DNA of 42,129 bases from Elusimicrobiota bacterium (GCA_003482905.1 DMXM01000018.1:1-42129), one strand, 5' to 3'. Numbered from the stretch's first letter, positions 7,463-16,867 are shown. Translations and numbers: made by a program. Notes: a model not told the origin generated them from the sequence alone.

Positions 7463-8953
7463 TCAGCAGTACAGGTACTCTTCCACCAGGTTCTTTATTT
7501 CCTCTTCCTTGCCGAAGAGCCGCTCGCTCAGGTTCCTGTCATCGTAGGACTTCAGGCGCTTTATCACCCCGTCTATCACCTGGGGGGTGAAGACGCCGCG
7601 CGCCTCGAATACGCCGCGCGCTTCTTCCAGCGCGTCGGCGGAGGCCCAGCAGGAGGGGGGGAGCTTGGGCAGGTTCCGGGTAAGGCCCTCGTGCTCCTTG
7701 TGGTAGATATTCTTATCCACGAAATACTTATCGGCGAAGGCCAACGCGTCCTTGCGTTCGAAGCCGCGGCGCGCGGCCACGCAGAGCCCGGCCATCAGGA
7801 AGTGCAGGTTGGCGGAGCCGTCGGCGCTGCGGAACTCCACCGTCTGGTTATGGTCCACCTGCGGCGCCGCGGAGCCGGGGTTGGCGTCACGCACCATGCC
7901 GGCGGCGTTCAGCCAGCCGAGCGGGATGCGCACCAGGGCCGAGCGGTTGCGGTAGGCCCAGCAGACGTTGATGGGGGCTTCCTGGTGCGGCACCAGGCGG
8001 AAATAAGAAGTAGGTACGGTATTGCCGAAAGCGGTCATGGGCGCGGCCAGCTCAAGGAAACCGGCGACAAGCTTGCGGGCCGGCGCGGAAAGGCCGCTTT
8101 TATCGATCATGGCGTTCCTTCCGTTCTTCATCAGGCAGGTATGCACGTGCAGGCCGGAACCGGCGTGGCCTATGGAGATCTTGGGAGCGAAGGAGAGGAC
8201 CACGCCATATTTATGCCCGATGCCGGAGAGCATCCATTTAGCCACGGCCAGCTGGTCGGCGGCCTCGGAAGCCGGCACCGGCAGGAATTCTATCTCCTGC
8301 TGCGCCATCTCCGAATCTTCCGTGCGGATAAAACCCACTTCGGAGTGGCCGTACTTTATGCGGCCGCCGGCCTCGGCGATGGCGGCCATAGCCTCCGCGC
8401 GCAGGCCTTCCCATTTGGAGAACGGGTAGGATTCATGGTAGCCCTTCTGCGTAACGGTGGGGTACAGCATGTTCTTGGGCGCTATTACGTAATATTCGAG
8501 CTCCCCCATCGCGTGAAAATCGAAACCGGAAACTTTCCTAAACTCCGCCTCCGAACGGCGCAGCACTTCCGCCGGGGCGCTGGCGAAGGGTTTGCCGTCG
8601 GCGGTGTAAAAGGAGCAGATGATGTCTATGGCCGGCACCTGGGAGAAAGGGTTGACGAAAGCCGTCCGGTAACGCGGCATAACGTACAGGTCGCTCGACC
8701 CGGCGTCGATGCTCCTGAACAGGCTGGACCCATCCACCCGCTCGCCGGCGGAAAGGATGCGGTCCAAATACTTCTCGTCGTTGATGACGAAGTTTAGCGT
8801 CTTCAGGCGGCCGTCGCCGGCGGCGTAGCGAAAATTCACCATCTTTATGCCGTGGGCCTTTATATACTTCACCAGGTCGGGGCGGGTGAAGTCCCGCGGT
8901 TCCTTGTTAAGGAAAGCGGCTATCTTGTTGGCGTAGATCCTGTTCTGGCTCAT
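7463..8953 (-). CDS. glnA: type I glutamine synthetase-like enzyme
   Basis: Ligates ammonia to glutamate with ATP. The 496 residues include the beta-grasp N-terminal domain with VDGSSLF (73-79), the metal/glutamate sites GELEYYVI (150-157) and EIEF (220-223), the glutamate-binding block GHAGSGLHVHTCLMKNGRN (262-280) and the ATP/phosphate-binding NRSALVRIP (336-344). At the place where adenylylated enzymes have NLYDLP this protein has KNIY followed by HKEHEGL (about 414-422), so the regulatory tyrosine context is not conserved. The start ATG at 8953 follows GGGAG by 9 nt. It is a single-gene unit on the minus strand, divergent from the secreted-protein locus. A GS-like gamma-glutamyl ligase of other specificity is possible, but the ammonia/glutamate motifs look intact. 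Confidence 0.88.
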   Translation of the reverse strand: MSQNRIYANKIAAFLNKEPRDFTRPDLVKYIKAHGIKMVNFRYAAGDGRLKTLNFVINDEKYLDRILSAGERVDGSSLFRSIDAGSSDLYVMPRYRTAFVNPFSQVPAIDIICSFYTADGKPFASAPAEVLRRSEAEFRKVSGFDFHAMGELEYYVIAPKNMLYPTVTQKGYHESYPFSKWEGLRAEAMAAIAEAGGRIKYGHSEVGFIRTEDSEMAQQEIEFLPVPASEAADQLAVAKWMLSGIGHKYGVVLSFAPKISIGHAGSGLHVHTCLMKNGRNAMIDKSGLSAPARKLVAGFLELAAPMTAFGNTVPTSYFRLVPHQEAPINVCWAYRNRSALVRIPLGWLNAAGMVRDANPGSAAPQVDHNQTVEFRSADGSANLHFLMAGLCVAARRGFERKDALAFADKYFVDKNIYHKEHEGLTRNLPKLPPSCWASADALEEARGVFEARGVFTPQVIDGVIKRLKSYDDRNLSERLFGKEEEIKNLVEEYLYC

Positions 8954-8988
8954 GGTCGGTGCTCCCTGTCGAGTTGCTAACGATAAAA

Positions 8989-9017
8989 ATCATAACAAAT
9001 TTTACGGCTTACATGAA
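8989..9017 (-). promoter_or_regulatory. possible glnA promoter
   Basis: On the minus strand TTCATG (9012-9017), 17 bp, TATGAT (8989-8994), ending about 35 bp before the glnA ATG. Its -35 lies inside the spacer of the divergent promoter for the neighbouring secreted-protein gene, so the two would compete. Confidence 0.4.
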
Positions 9018-9028
9018 TTTGATATCAT
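9001..9028 (+). promoter_or_regulatory. possible promoter of the A1-B1 secreted-protein genes
   Basis: TTTACG (9001-9006), 16-bp spacer, TATCAT (9023-9028), 29 bp before the start codon at 9058, which is preceded by a strong AGGGGAGG (9045-9052). Confidence 0.4.
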
Positions 9029-9057
9029 TACCCATGGATTGACCAGGGGAGGCCTGA

Positions 9058-10338
9058 ATGCAACACAGAATAGCTTTATTCACTTTAGTTTTTATTTCCT
9101 TTTTCGCCAGCGCTCACGGAGGATGGTGGATTTTCGGGCAGAGCGCCAATGAAGTTAAAATAAACTACCTCTACGTCTGCGGCGCGTCCATGGATGAGGC
9201 CGGCCCTAAAGTTAAAATTCCCCGCTCTGCCCTCAAAGACGGACAAGCCCTGGTCAAAGGCCGCGCGACCGTGCGCAAAGGCACTATCGGCGCAGTGCAG
9301 ATAAGCCTGACCGACCCGGCTGACTGGCAGAAGGCCAAGCTTTCTTCCGACGGCACTTTTGAATACACATTCGCGCCCGAAGCCGGCAAAATCTACAAAT
9401 TCTCGGTAAAAGCCATGGATACGGCCGGCAAGACCAGCGACGCGGCCGCCACGGAGCGCGATATAGAATTTACGGATATGGATATCCGCGCCGAAATCGT
9501 AAAAGCCCTGGACGCCATGATAGCCGCCTACCAGGCGGAAGATCCGGCCGCGTTCATGGCCCATGTAAGCCAGGATTTCACCGGCGACACGTATATCCTG
9601 GACACCGCGGTGCGCAAGGATTTCTCCGCCCTCAGCGAGATCCGCCTGGCCTATACGCTCTCAGGCATAGCCTCCGGCCAGGGAGGGAAGACCGCGGCGT
9701 CTATAAACTACCGGCGCCAGGTCATTTCCTCGCGTGACGGCAAACCGTACTCCGATTCCGGCACCACCGAATTCGTATTCAAGCAGGGAGAAAAGGGCTG
9801 CCAGGTTTACAGCATGAAGAGCCCTCTCATCTTCGGCCTCAGCCTGGCGGACGAAGTAGGCACCGGCACCACCACACAGCCCCCGGGCGGCGGCGACATA
9901 ATAGTCGTCACCGGCGGCGGAGACGTAACCACGGTTCCTCCCGACGACATAGGAACAGAACCGACTGAGCCGATCCTTGCCTATAGCAAGACAATTTCAA
10001 ACGACGAGAGCTTTTATTTCGAGACGGGCACATCTGTGGCCGGCCCCGGAGGCGATATCGCCTATAACGCCGCCATTCCGGCGCCCCCGGGGAGCATATT
10101 GTTTAAACCCGGGACAACGTCCTATCAGCTAGGCGTAATTAACATTGAAACCACAAAAACAACACCAAATCGGTCGACATACGTTTCAATGCCGGCCGGC
10201 CCCTTGATGATTGATGGAGGTTACGCTCTCTACCTTACCAGCGGTAAGTATGTTGTTCTTCAAATCACCGTGATAAACTCGCCATCATCTATCACGATAA
10301 AATATAAATACCAGCCCAACGGCACCAACCTGTTCTGA
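9058..10338 (+). CDS. secreted protein A1: Ig-like + NTF2-like domains, unknown function
   Basis: Not recognised as a named family. 426 residues with a signal peptide (1-21), then the motif WWIFGQS, an Ig-like beta-sandwich at about 48-125 (containing GTFEYTFAPEAGKIY and DTAGKT), an NTF2/SnoaL-like domain at about 140-262 (A-x-x-AYQAEDPAAFMAHVSQDF ... TTEFVFKQ), a Gly/Thr/Pro-rich linker (265-305) and a beta-rich C-terminal domain. It is a clear paralogue of the protein encoded at 15569-16810: the two align without gaps over the first 260 residues (FEY at 101, TEFVF at 237, SMK at 252 in both). Its stop overlaps the start of B1 (TGATG), so they are coupled. The domains suggest a binding/assembly role in the periplasm or at the surface; no catalytic signature is visible. 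Confidence 0.85.
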   Translation: MQHRIALFTLVFISFFASAHGGWWIFGQSANEVKINYLYVCGASMDEAGPKVKIPRSALKDGQALVKGRATVRKGTIGAVQISLTDPADWQKAKLSSDGTFEYTFAPEAGKIYKFSVKAMDTAGKTSDAAATERDIEFTDMDIRAEIVKALDAMIAAYQAEDPAAFMAHVSQDFTGDTYILDTAVRKDFSALSEIRLAYTLSGIASGQGGKTAASINYRRQVISSRDGKPYSDSGTTEFVFKQGEKGCQVYSMKSPLIFGLSLADEVGTGTTTQPPGGGDIIVVTGGGDVTTVPPDDIGTEPTEPILAYSKTISNDESFYFETGTSVAGPGGDIAYNAAIPAPPGSILFKPGTTSYQLGVINIETTKTTPNRSTYVSMPAGPLMIDGGYALYLTSGKYVVLQITVINSPSSITIKYKYQPNGTNLF

Positions 10339-13300
10339 TGATGAACCGGGCTATCAAAGTCTTCCTTCCGGGCCTGTTGATCTGCGCCGCCGTGTCCTCG
10401 GCTGCGGCCGAGGAGAACAAGATCTCCCAGGCCGCCGACAAGGCCGCGGCGCAACTGCTGGGCTCCATGAAGGATTGCTTTACGGACCTGACTAATATAC
10501 AGGCCATGACGCCCCAGCAGAAAGTCGACTACATCCTTAAAACCGCCGAAACCCGTGTAAAAGAGCAGACCGAAAAAACCGCCAAAGAAGCGCTGCAGAA
10601 GAAGCTGGAAGATTACGCCGAAAAAGTCCTGACCGCCCGCGCGGTTAAAGACATCGCCATCCCCCAGATGCTGACCGCCATAGAAACCGGCATCCCCTAC
10701 CCCGCGGCCGAGATGGAGCGCAAAGTGGCGGAGACCGCCGGCAAGCAGATGAAAGCCCTGACTACCGGCATAGAAGGCGCCAAAATAACCTGGGAAGTAA
10801 TGCGCAAGACCCGCGACGAGGGCCCGCTGGAAGGCTTCAAAGAATTAAGCGCGACCATTTATGACAAAGTAGCGGAAGCCTATATCCCCGGCTACAGCTG
10901 GATAAAGCTGGGCGCTGAACTGACCAAGGCCCTGGTAAGCTACGTAATGGGCTACGCAACCGAAACGGCCAAAATGGCCATGTTCAGCGTGATGTACCCG
11001 GAATATGCCGGCGATCCGGCCGCTTTCGGCAAATGGCTGATAAAAACCAGCGAGCGCGAAATAGGCCTGGACGTGGCCCGCCGCTGGGACGAGGAGGGCG
11101 TGGAGTTCGCCCAGTACCTCTGGGAAGGCAAAGGCACCGACTCGGGCGCGGTACAGATGCGCGAGCGCCTGCGCGCCTTCCTGTTCGAGATGCGCCGCGA
11201 CATAGACGCGAAAACAAAAAAGCAGCGCGAAGCTCAGAAGGCCATGGAAGACCGCCTACAGAAAGCTTACGACGACATGAATAATTCCAAAGCCGCCCTG
11301 CGCGACGCCACCCGCCAGGCCATGGCGGCGGCCGAGGAAAAGCTGAAGAAGATAGAAGAATTTAAAGGGACCTACCTTGGCTACTCCGCCATTGAGGAGC
11401 GGGCCCAGGAGGTAGCGGACGAGAACAAGACGCTTGAGGTCTCCGCCCGCGCCTCCTACTTTAATTTCGGCCTGAAGCTCGAAGACATGAAAGAGGAGAT
11501 CCGGGGTAAATATTTTAACGCCCCCTGGACTGATACCGGCAGCCCGGATGTCCAGACCTATTACGACCGCGTGGACGCGGAGTGGGAAAATGTAAAAAAG
11601 AATTACGACGGCGAAGCTAAGCAGTTCCACAGCACTTACGGCAGCCGCTCCGACGGCCTTTCCAACAGAACGCTTTCTCTTTTCGGCTCTGACACGGCTA
11701 AATACCAGCAGCTGAGCCAGGACGAGTACACCGCCATAACCGCGCAGGTTAAGTCTTATATCGCGTTTCTTGACGCCGAGAGCAAAGCCACCGAACGCCC
11801 GCTGGCGGCGGAAGTGAACAGGATCGCCAACGTGCTGCGCGGCCTGGCCGACGAGGGCTCGCTGCTGAGGCTCTTCGGTGACGTAGTGCAGGCGCCCGAC
11901 TCTCCGGGCTACGCCGGGACAGGCACCTTAGACTTTCCAAAGAACGCCCTGCCGGAGCCCAGGCTGCGCCAGGGCCAGGCCGGCTACTTCGACCTTTACA
12001 AGAATACGCTTAATGATCGCGCGTATTCCATAGCCATAGAGGCGGCGCCGGTCAAATATAAAATAGAAGACTTCGATTATGTGCTCAGGTACATGGCCAG
12101 AAGCCCGGAAATAAAACTGGCGCTGCAGGAAAACCTGGCCGATATCGCCGCCGTGGAAGCGCGTATAAGCCAGGCGGAACTGCCCTTACATATCAGGAAT
12201 ACCTATCTATATCCGGAAGCGGGACTAAAGGCGGAGGAGGTCGGCTACGACCAGTTGTTCCGCGCCACCGCCCTCTCCGGTGCGAAAAGCCAGAATAAAT
12301 CAATGACGGCGGAACTTGCCAAAGCCGTGGCCCTGGGAGACACATTAAAAGCCAAACGGGAACGCTGGCAGGCGGACCTGGAGAGCATGCAGGCGGACAT
12401 CGCGCGCCTGAAGAAACAGGCGGGCCTGCTTGCCAAAGGCGAAACGGCAATAGCCGAGGCCGCCGCCGGGCTGAGCAAAAAACGGACCGGAGATTACACG
12501 GAATACTGCGCGCCGCAGGCCCCCAAAGATTATTTTGTCTTCAACGGCGTCAAGGAGCCTTCCTGCCGCCAGCTGCTGACCACTTCCAGCGCCCTGATGA
12601 ACCAGGGCGAGGCGCAAACAGCCAAGAGCGGTTTTGTTAACGCCGTGCGCGCCTCAGGGGTATTCGCGCTGGACACGCAGTATAACCTGGGCCTGGAAGC
12701 CTTCGTAACCGCCATGCAGGAGGATTATTTCAAAGACGCCTACTTCCCTAAAAATTATATTTTCATCCCTTTCGAAAAGAAGTGCTGCTTCTACACCGCC
12801 GATTATTTCACCGAGGAAGCGGCCAAGATGAAAAGCATAAAGATCGAGTCGGACGATTCGGCCGAAGGTGCGCTGTTCAGGGGACGTCTAATAACGAAAT
12901 TGTACAAAAGCGCGGCTTACGACCATATCGGCGTGTGGGGGGAAGACCTGCCCAAAGCCGACGCGGCGCGCTTTCTCACCCTTACCGCCGGCGCCTTTGA
13001 CTCGACGGTAAAACAGAGCATACACGAATTCTGCGCCGCCATCGACACGCTGAAAGAGGATTATACCGCCTACCTGCTCAAGCAGGCTTCGGACGCCGTC
13101 TACGACAAGGAGGCCAACGCGCTTTCCATAAAGATCAGGGAAGCGGAAACGGAGGCCAACAACAAGCTCGACACCGCGTCGTGGGAAAAGGTGGCCGCTT
13201 TTGAAACGGAAGTGCTGGCTTTCGAGACTAAATACAAGGCCGCGGATATTTCAGCGGGCATGAAAGCGAACCTCGCCGTTAATGTGGACAGCATGAAGTC

Positions 13301-13898
13301 CCGGATAGCCACGGCAAAACAGAACACCAAGCTGGTCATCACCGACAAGCCGGTAGTTCCCTCGGGGCCGCCCGGCAGCCCTTCCCGGCCCGTGGACCAA
13401 CCCGGCATCCCTGTTAAGCCGGTAGACCAGCCCAGCGGCCCGGTTGTTCCTCCGGCTAAACCGGTCGATAAGCCCGCACGACCTGAAAATCCTCCGGCTA
13501 TCCCCGCCACTCCGGACCCGAATATCGGGGCCATTAAGATGATGTACGCGGATTTTATACGCGCTTATGAATCAAAGAACGAGTCACAGGTGCTCCGCTA
13601 TATTTCACCGAACTGGGACGCTGGCGACGGCACCGGCATAAGCGAACTCTCGGGTTACCTGCGCAATATCTTCACCGTCTTCAACGAGGTGCGCTGCACC
13701 AACACTGACCTGCGCGTGATTAAAAAGACCGAAGGCGTCTATAAGGCGACCTACAACATGGTGATAACAGGCCGCATTTTCGACCAGAACATAAAGCACG
13801 AAGAGAAATCCTCGGTCGAGGAAGAAGTGACCCTGAACGAGCGCGGCAAACCGGTGATCTCTAAAACGATAAAGGGCAACTTTTGGAGTTTTGAATAA
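10338..13898 (+). CDS. large secreted helical protein B1 with proline-rich linker and C-terminal NTF2-like domain
   Basis: Not recognised. 1186 residues. A signal peptide (about 1-25, ending SSAAAEE) is followed by about 970 residues that are almost entirely helical and Ala/Lys/Glu-rich, with coiled-coil-like parts near 285-350, 670-710 and 925-1000, and a hydrophobic helix pair near 165-215. A proline-rich linker (1003-1063) has three PVD(Q/K)P repeats. The C-terminal domain (1064-1186) is NTF2-like and shares RIF-x-x-N-x-KHEEKSSV with B2. A CC pair occurs in EKKCCFY near residue 815. The ATG at 10338 overlaps the A1 stop; a second ATG follows directly. The architecture suggests an extended periplasmic or surface protein, possibly partnering the barrel encoded next. 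No enzymatic motif was seen. Confidence 0.82.
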   Translation: MMNRAIKVFLPGLLICAAVSSAAAEENKISQAADKAAAQLLGSMKDCFTDLTNIQAMTPQQKVDYILKTAETRVKEQTEKTAKEALQKKLEDYAEKVLTARAVKDIAIPQMLTAIETGIPYPAAEMERKVAETAGKQMKALTTGIEGAKITWEVMRKTRDEGPLEGFKELSATIYDKVAEAYIPGYSWIKLGAELTKALVSYVMGYATETAKMAMFSVMYPEYAGDPAAFGKWLIKTSEREIGLDVARRWDEEGVEFAQYLWEGKGTDSGAVQMRERLRAFLFEMRRDIDAKTKKQREAQKAMEDRLQKAYDDMNNSKAALRDATRQAMAAAEEKLKKIEEFKGTYLGYSAIEERAQEVADENKTLEVSARASYFNFGLKLEDMKEEIRGKYFNAPWTDTGSPDVQTYYDRVDAEWENVKKNYDGEAKQFHSTYGSRSDGLSNRTLSLFGSDTAKYQQLSQDEYTAITAQVKSYIAFLDAESKATERPLAAEVNRIANVLRGLADEGSLLRLFGDVVQAPDSPGYAGTGTLDFPKNALPEPRLRQGQAGYFDLYKNTLNDRAYSIAIEAAPVKYKIEDFDYVLRYMARSPEIKLALQENLADIAAVEARISQAELPLHIRNTYLYPEAGLKAEEVGYDQLFRATALSGAKSQNKSMTAELAKAVALGDTLKAKRERWQADLESMQADIARLKKQAGLLAKGETAIAEAAAGLSKKRTGDYTEYCAPQAPKDYFVFNGVKEPSCRQLLTTSSALMNQGEAQTAKSGFVNAVRASGVFALDTQYNLGLEAFVTAMQEDYFKDAYFPKNYIFIPFEKKCCFYTADYFTEEAAKMKSIKIESDDSAEGALFRGRLITKLYKSAAYDHIGVWGEDLPKADAARFLTLTAGAFDSTVKQSIHEFCAAIDTLKEDYTAYLLKQASDAVYDKEANALSIKIREAETEANNKLDTASWEKVAAFETEVLAFETKYKAADISAGMKANLAVNVDSMKSRIATAKQNTKLVITDKPVVPSGPPGSPSRPVDQPGIPVKPVDQPSGPVVPPAKPVDKPARPENPPAIPATPDPNIGAIKMMYADFIRAYESKNESQVLRYISPNWDAGDGTGISELSGYLRNIFTVFNEVRCTNTDLRVIKKTEGVYKATYNMVITGRIFDQNIKHEEKSSVEEEVTLNERGKPVISKTIKGNFWSFE

Positions 13899-13907
13899 GT
13901 AAATTAC

Positions 13908-13913
13908 TATAAT
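13908..13913 (+). promoter_or_regulatory. -10 like element before the beta-barrel gene C
   Basis: TATAAT in the 41-bp gap between B1 and C, 27 bp before the C start codon. No good -35 at 16-18 bp. It could give C a transcript separate from A1-B1. The ribosome binding site GGGAGGAA follows at 13930-13937. Confidence 0.3.
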
Positions 13914-13939
13914 AGTGCGATAAGATCAGGGAGGAATTA

Positions 13940-15550
13940 ATGAAAATCAGCGCAACATTTGCAGCCGTCATCGGCTTGGCCCTGGCGGCCCCGACTTTGG
14001 CCCAGGACGCCGCCCAGCCGGCCCCGGCCAGCACAAGCGAATTCCACGCCTCCAACGAATTTTCCATGGTCAGCAACGAGATAAAGGGCGCCGGCAAAAG
14101 CGCCTCCTCGCTGACCAAAGGCCTTAACTACCTTGAAGTCCTTAATATTTACGGCAACGGCACGAAAGGCGCCTGGACTTACAATTATACGGCGGGCGGT
14201 AAAGCCACCGACGACCTGCGCAACGACTCGAAAAAGCTCTCTCTGACCAATATCCAGGGCCGGGCAACCAACAATATACACACGGTGACCGCCGGCGACG
14301 TGTTCGAGTCTTTCTCGCAGTATTCTCTGGCCACATCGTTGAAGGGAGCCTCTTACCGCTTCAATAAGGAGGGCTCCAGACTGCCCGAGGTTACCGGCGT
14401 CTTCGGCTGGGCCTACCCGCGCTGGGACTCGGCCTGGAAGGATCCCGTGACCCGCTCCATAAACCGCCAGGCCACAGGCCTCCGGCTTAAGCAGGCCATA
14501 AACCCGGACCTCTGGGCCGCGGGCAGTTATGTGGGGACCAAGGACACCGACAGGCTGACCGCCACCGACGCCCTCTACGACGCCCGGAACTACACTTTCG
14601 ACTTCGGTTACAACCCCATGCCCGGCCTTACCACGGCCGGCGAATATTCCATGTCCGATTATGACGAAGCCACGGGGGGGACTTCCGCCAAAGGCAACGC
14701 CGCCCGCGTGGAGCTTGTGGGCGACGCCGACCCCAGCCGCGTTTCCGTAGAGTACGAGAACGTGGAGCCCGACTTTTTTTCGGCGCTGGGCTCGGCCAGC
14801 CAGGACCGCCGCAAGATAAAGACCAGGTGGCGCTACAAATACACCAAGCAGGTCACCTTCACCTCCGGCCTGCTCTGGTACCGCAACAATCTCGACGGCG
14901 CCAAAACCGCCGGCACCACCAGCAACTGGAAGCCTGAAATAGCCGCCACCATCAAGAAGCCTTTCGCCGCACGCCCATATTCTTTCGCGAACCTGTCCTA
15001 TAAGTTCGACCGCAAGTACGGCGGGGGCTCGAGCGGGGCGGACCATTACATGAACGCCAATTACCGCGACCGCTTCGGAGAGCTCGATTCGGACACCAAC
15101 CTGGGCTATACGCTCTACAAGACCAAGACCGCGGTGCGCGACGCGAAGGAAGTTAATTTCAACACTTCGCTCAACTCACGCCACCAGGTTAAGTCCGTAG
15201 TGTTTAAGCCCTCCGTCAACCTGGGCACCTGGTACTCGAAGGACGAACTGGCCGACGAGACGGACAAACTATACGAGTACTCGCTGGGCCTGGGCTTCGA
15301 GGCGCCGGACGCCAACCTCACGAGCGACCTGCGCCTGGGATCCAATATGCTGCGCAAGTCGGCCGCCGGCACGGACGACTCGGACAAGTTCTTCGCGTCG
15401 CTCAACGCCTACTGGCGCCCCAGACTGATGGCAAAGCTCAACGACTCCACCCTCTTCCTGCGCGCGGGCTTTAACGACTACGCCTTTACTACCACCTCGC
15501 GCAACTTCCGTGAAAAGAGCGTGACGGTCGGCATAAACACTTCCTTTTAA
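13940..15550 (+). CDS. outer-membrane beta-barrel protein C, unknown function
   Basis: 536 residues. A signal peptide ends in LALAAPTLAQ (about residue 22), followed by a short Ala/Pro segment and then alternating polar/aromatic strands through the C-terminus, which ends in an aromatic Phe (TVGINTSF), typical of a barrel beta-signal for the BAM complex. Strand-turn patterns such as WRYKYTKQVTF, YSFANLSYKF and DSDTNLGYTLYKT repeat through residues 200-536, compatible with about 16-20 strands. The earlier block GDVFESFSQYSLATSLKGAS resembles a pattern I associate with barrels carrying an N-terminal subdomain, but no named family can be assigned. It lies between the two A-B gene pairs, 41 bp after B1 and 18 bp before A2, suggesting it is the membrane part of the same system. 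Confidence 0.8.
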   Translation: MKISATFAAVIGLALAAPTLAQDAAQPAPASTSEFHASNEFSMVSNEIKGAGKSASSLTKGLNYLEVLNIYGNGTKGAWTYNYTAGGKATDDLRNDSKKLSLTNIQGRATNNIHTVTAGDVFESFSQYSLATSLKGASYRFNKEGSRLPEVTGVFGWAYPRWDSAWKDPVTRSINRQATGLRLKQAINPDLWAAGSYVGTKDTDRLTATDALYDARNYTFDFGYNPMPGLTTAGEYSMSDYDEATGGTSAKGNAARVELVGDADPSRVSVEYENVEPDFFSALGSASQDRRKIKTRWRYKYTKQVTFTSGLLWYRNNLDGAKTAGTTSNWKPEIAATIKKPFAARPYSFANLSYKFDRKYGGGSSGADHYMNANYRDRFGELDSDTNLGYTLYKTKTAVRDAKEVNFNTSLNSRHQVKSVVFKPSVNLGTWYSKDELADETDKLYEYSLGLGFEAPDANLTSDLRLGSNMLRKSAAGTDDSDKFFASLNAYWRPRLMAKLNDSTLFLRAGFNDYAFTTTSRNFREKSVTVGINTSF

Positions 15551-15568
15551 GAGAACGGAGAACTTACC

Positions 15569-16810
15569 ATGAAAAAAACATTACTGCTGATAGTGGCGCT
15601 GCTGACGCTGTCGATCACGGCCGACGCCAAATGGTGGATCTTCGGCAAATCCAACGCCGAGATAGGCCTGAAATACCTTCAGGTGAACAAGATAGCCGCC
15701 GACGAAACCGGCCCGAAGATAAAAGTCTTCAGGGAAATGCTGGCCGCCGACGGTCTGATACGGATAAACGGGCGCGGCAGCACCGGCAGGAACGCGGTGG
15801 GCTCGGTGCGCATAAGCCTCGACGACAAAGCCACCTGGTCGGACGTAAAGTTCTCGGAGAACGGCACGTTCGAATACGCGTTCAAGCCCGAGCCCGGCAA
15901 GACATACATTATGCTCGTTGAGATCACGGACACGGCCGGCAAGACCAACAAGGTGGATGAAACCCGCAAAGAGATCGCCCTTTCCGACGAGAACATCCAG
16001 GCCAAAGTGCGCGAAACCCTGGACGCCATGTTCGACGCCTATAACACGGAGAGCCTGGAAAAGTTTATGGTCCGCGTAGGCGACAATTTCGCCGGCGACA
16101 AGGCCATCCTGGAGCGCGCGGTAAAGCGCGACTTCGACGCGCTCGGCAACATCAGCCTGCGCTACACCATAAACAACGTTTCGGCCGGCGCGCAGGGCCG
16201 CGTCTTCGTATCCGTCACCTATAACCGCATGGTATTCGTCAATAAGACAGGCGCCTCCAGCACCGACACCGGCTCCACCGAGTTCGTCTTTGATTCCAAA
16301 GAAGGCGCGCTTTCCCTGTTCAGTATGAAACAGCCGCTGATGTTCGGCCTGTCCGACGCCGAGAACGTAGCCACCGGCACCGTGATCGGCGGCGGGGAAA
16401 CCGCCCTGGTCCTTGACGATAGCGGCGACATAGGCGGCGCGCTGGCGACGCGCAGCTACAACAGCGCGGACGCGCACTTCGGATACAACTTTGAAACACA
16501 GCAGTTCGAGGATTGCGACGGTACCGCCGCCAACTGCACCGGCCAGGTGTTCTTCATGCCCGGCGTGCCCTATATAGGCGTGGACGACAACCCCGAGACC
16601 ACCGCCCGCATAGGGGAACTCCCCGGGCGCAGCGCTTCCTCCGCGACCCTGGCGGACATAGAGGCGGCGGCCACGCTGCAGCAGGTCTTCGGCGCTTTCG
16701 CCGGCAAGACTTTCGGCATTAAATACGGCGCGGACCGTTACGCGCTGGAGATCACGAGCCTTTCCGGCTCAGGAACTTATTCGATAACCGTAAGGACCAA
16801 GGCGTTCTAA
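15569..16810 (+). CDS. secreted protein A2: paralogue of A1
   Basis: 413 residues, unrecognised family. Signal peptide (1-20, ending TADA), WWIFGKSNAEI, Ig-like domain (about 48-125, with GTFEYAFKPEPGKTY and DTAGKTN), NTF2-like domain (about 140-262, with LDAMFDAYNTESLEKFM and GSTEFVF) and a beta-rich C-terminal part. Domain boundaries coincide with those of A1 residue by residue up to about 262; after that the linker is shorter and the C-terminal domain is diverged although both end in a YALEIT/ALYLT strand and a final ITV/ITI strand. The C-terminal domain has two Cys (EDCDGTAANC) absent from A1. GGAG lies 8 nt before the ATG, 18 bp after gene C. Function unknown. Confidence 0.85.
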   Translation: MKKTLLLIVALLTLSITADAKWWIFGKSNAEIGLKYLQVNKIAADETGPKIKVFREMLAADGLIRINGRGSTGRNAVGSVRISLDDKATWSDVKFSENGTFEYAFKPEPGKTYIMLVEITDTAGKTNKVDETRKEIALSDENIQAKVRETLDAMFDAYNTESLEKFMVRVGDNFAGDKAILERAVKRDFDALGNISLRYTINNVSAGAQGRVFVSVTYNRMVFVNKTGASSTDTGSTEFVFDSKEGALSLFSMKQPLMFGLSDAENVATGTVIGGGETALVLDDSGDIGGALATRSYNSADAHFGYNFETQQFEDCDGTAANCTGQVFFMPGVPYIGVDDNPETTARIGELPGRSASSATLADIEAAATLQQVFGAFAGKTFGIKYGADRYALEITSLSGSGTYSITVRTKAF

Positions 16811-16823
16811 GCGAACGCCGACC

Positions 16824-16848
16824 AAGGGACCGGGCGGCCGGTCCCTTT
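16824..16848 (+). other. perfect 10-bp hairpin between A2 and B2
   Basis: AAGGGACCGG (16824-16833), loop GCGG, CCGGTCCCTT (16838-16847), followed only by TTCCATTTCC. The short T content makes it a weak terminator; it may reduce or process transcription between A2 and B2. The B2 ribosome binding site GGAG follows at 16857-16860. Confidence 0.5.
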
Positions 16849-16867
16849 CCATTTCCGGAGACCGACC

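Noticed and set aside
7691..8797. 368-codon plus-strand frame opposite glutamine synthetase
   Set aside because: Shadow frame, low-complexity His/Gly/Val composition.
13349..13510. Proline-rich repeat of B1 as evidence of a frameshift or assembly artefact
   Set aside because: The frame continues into the conserved NTF2-like domain and the repeats are imperfect in DNA, so it is a genuine linker.
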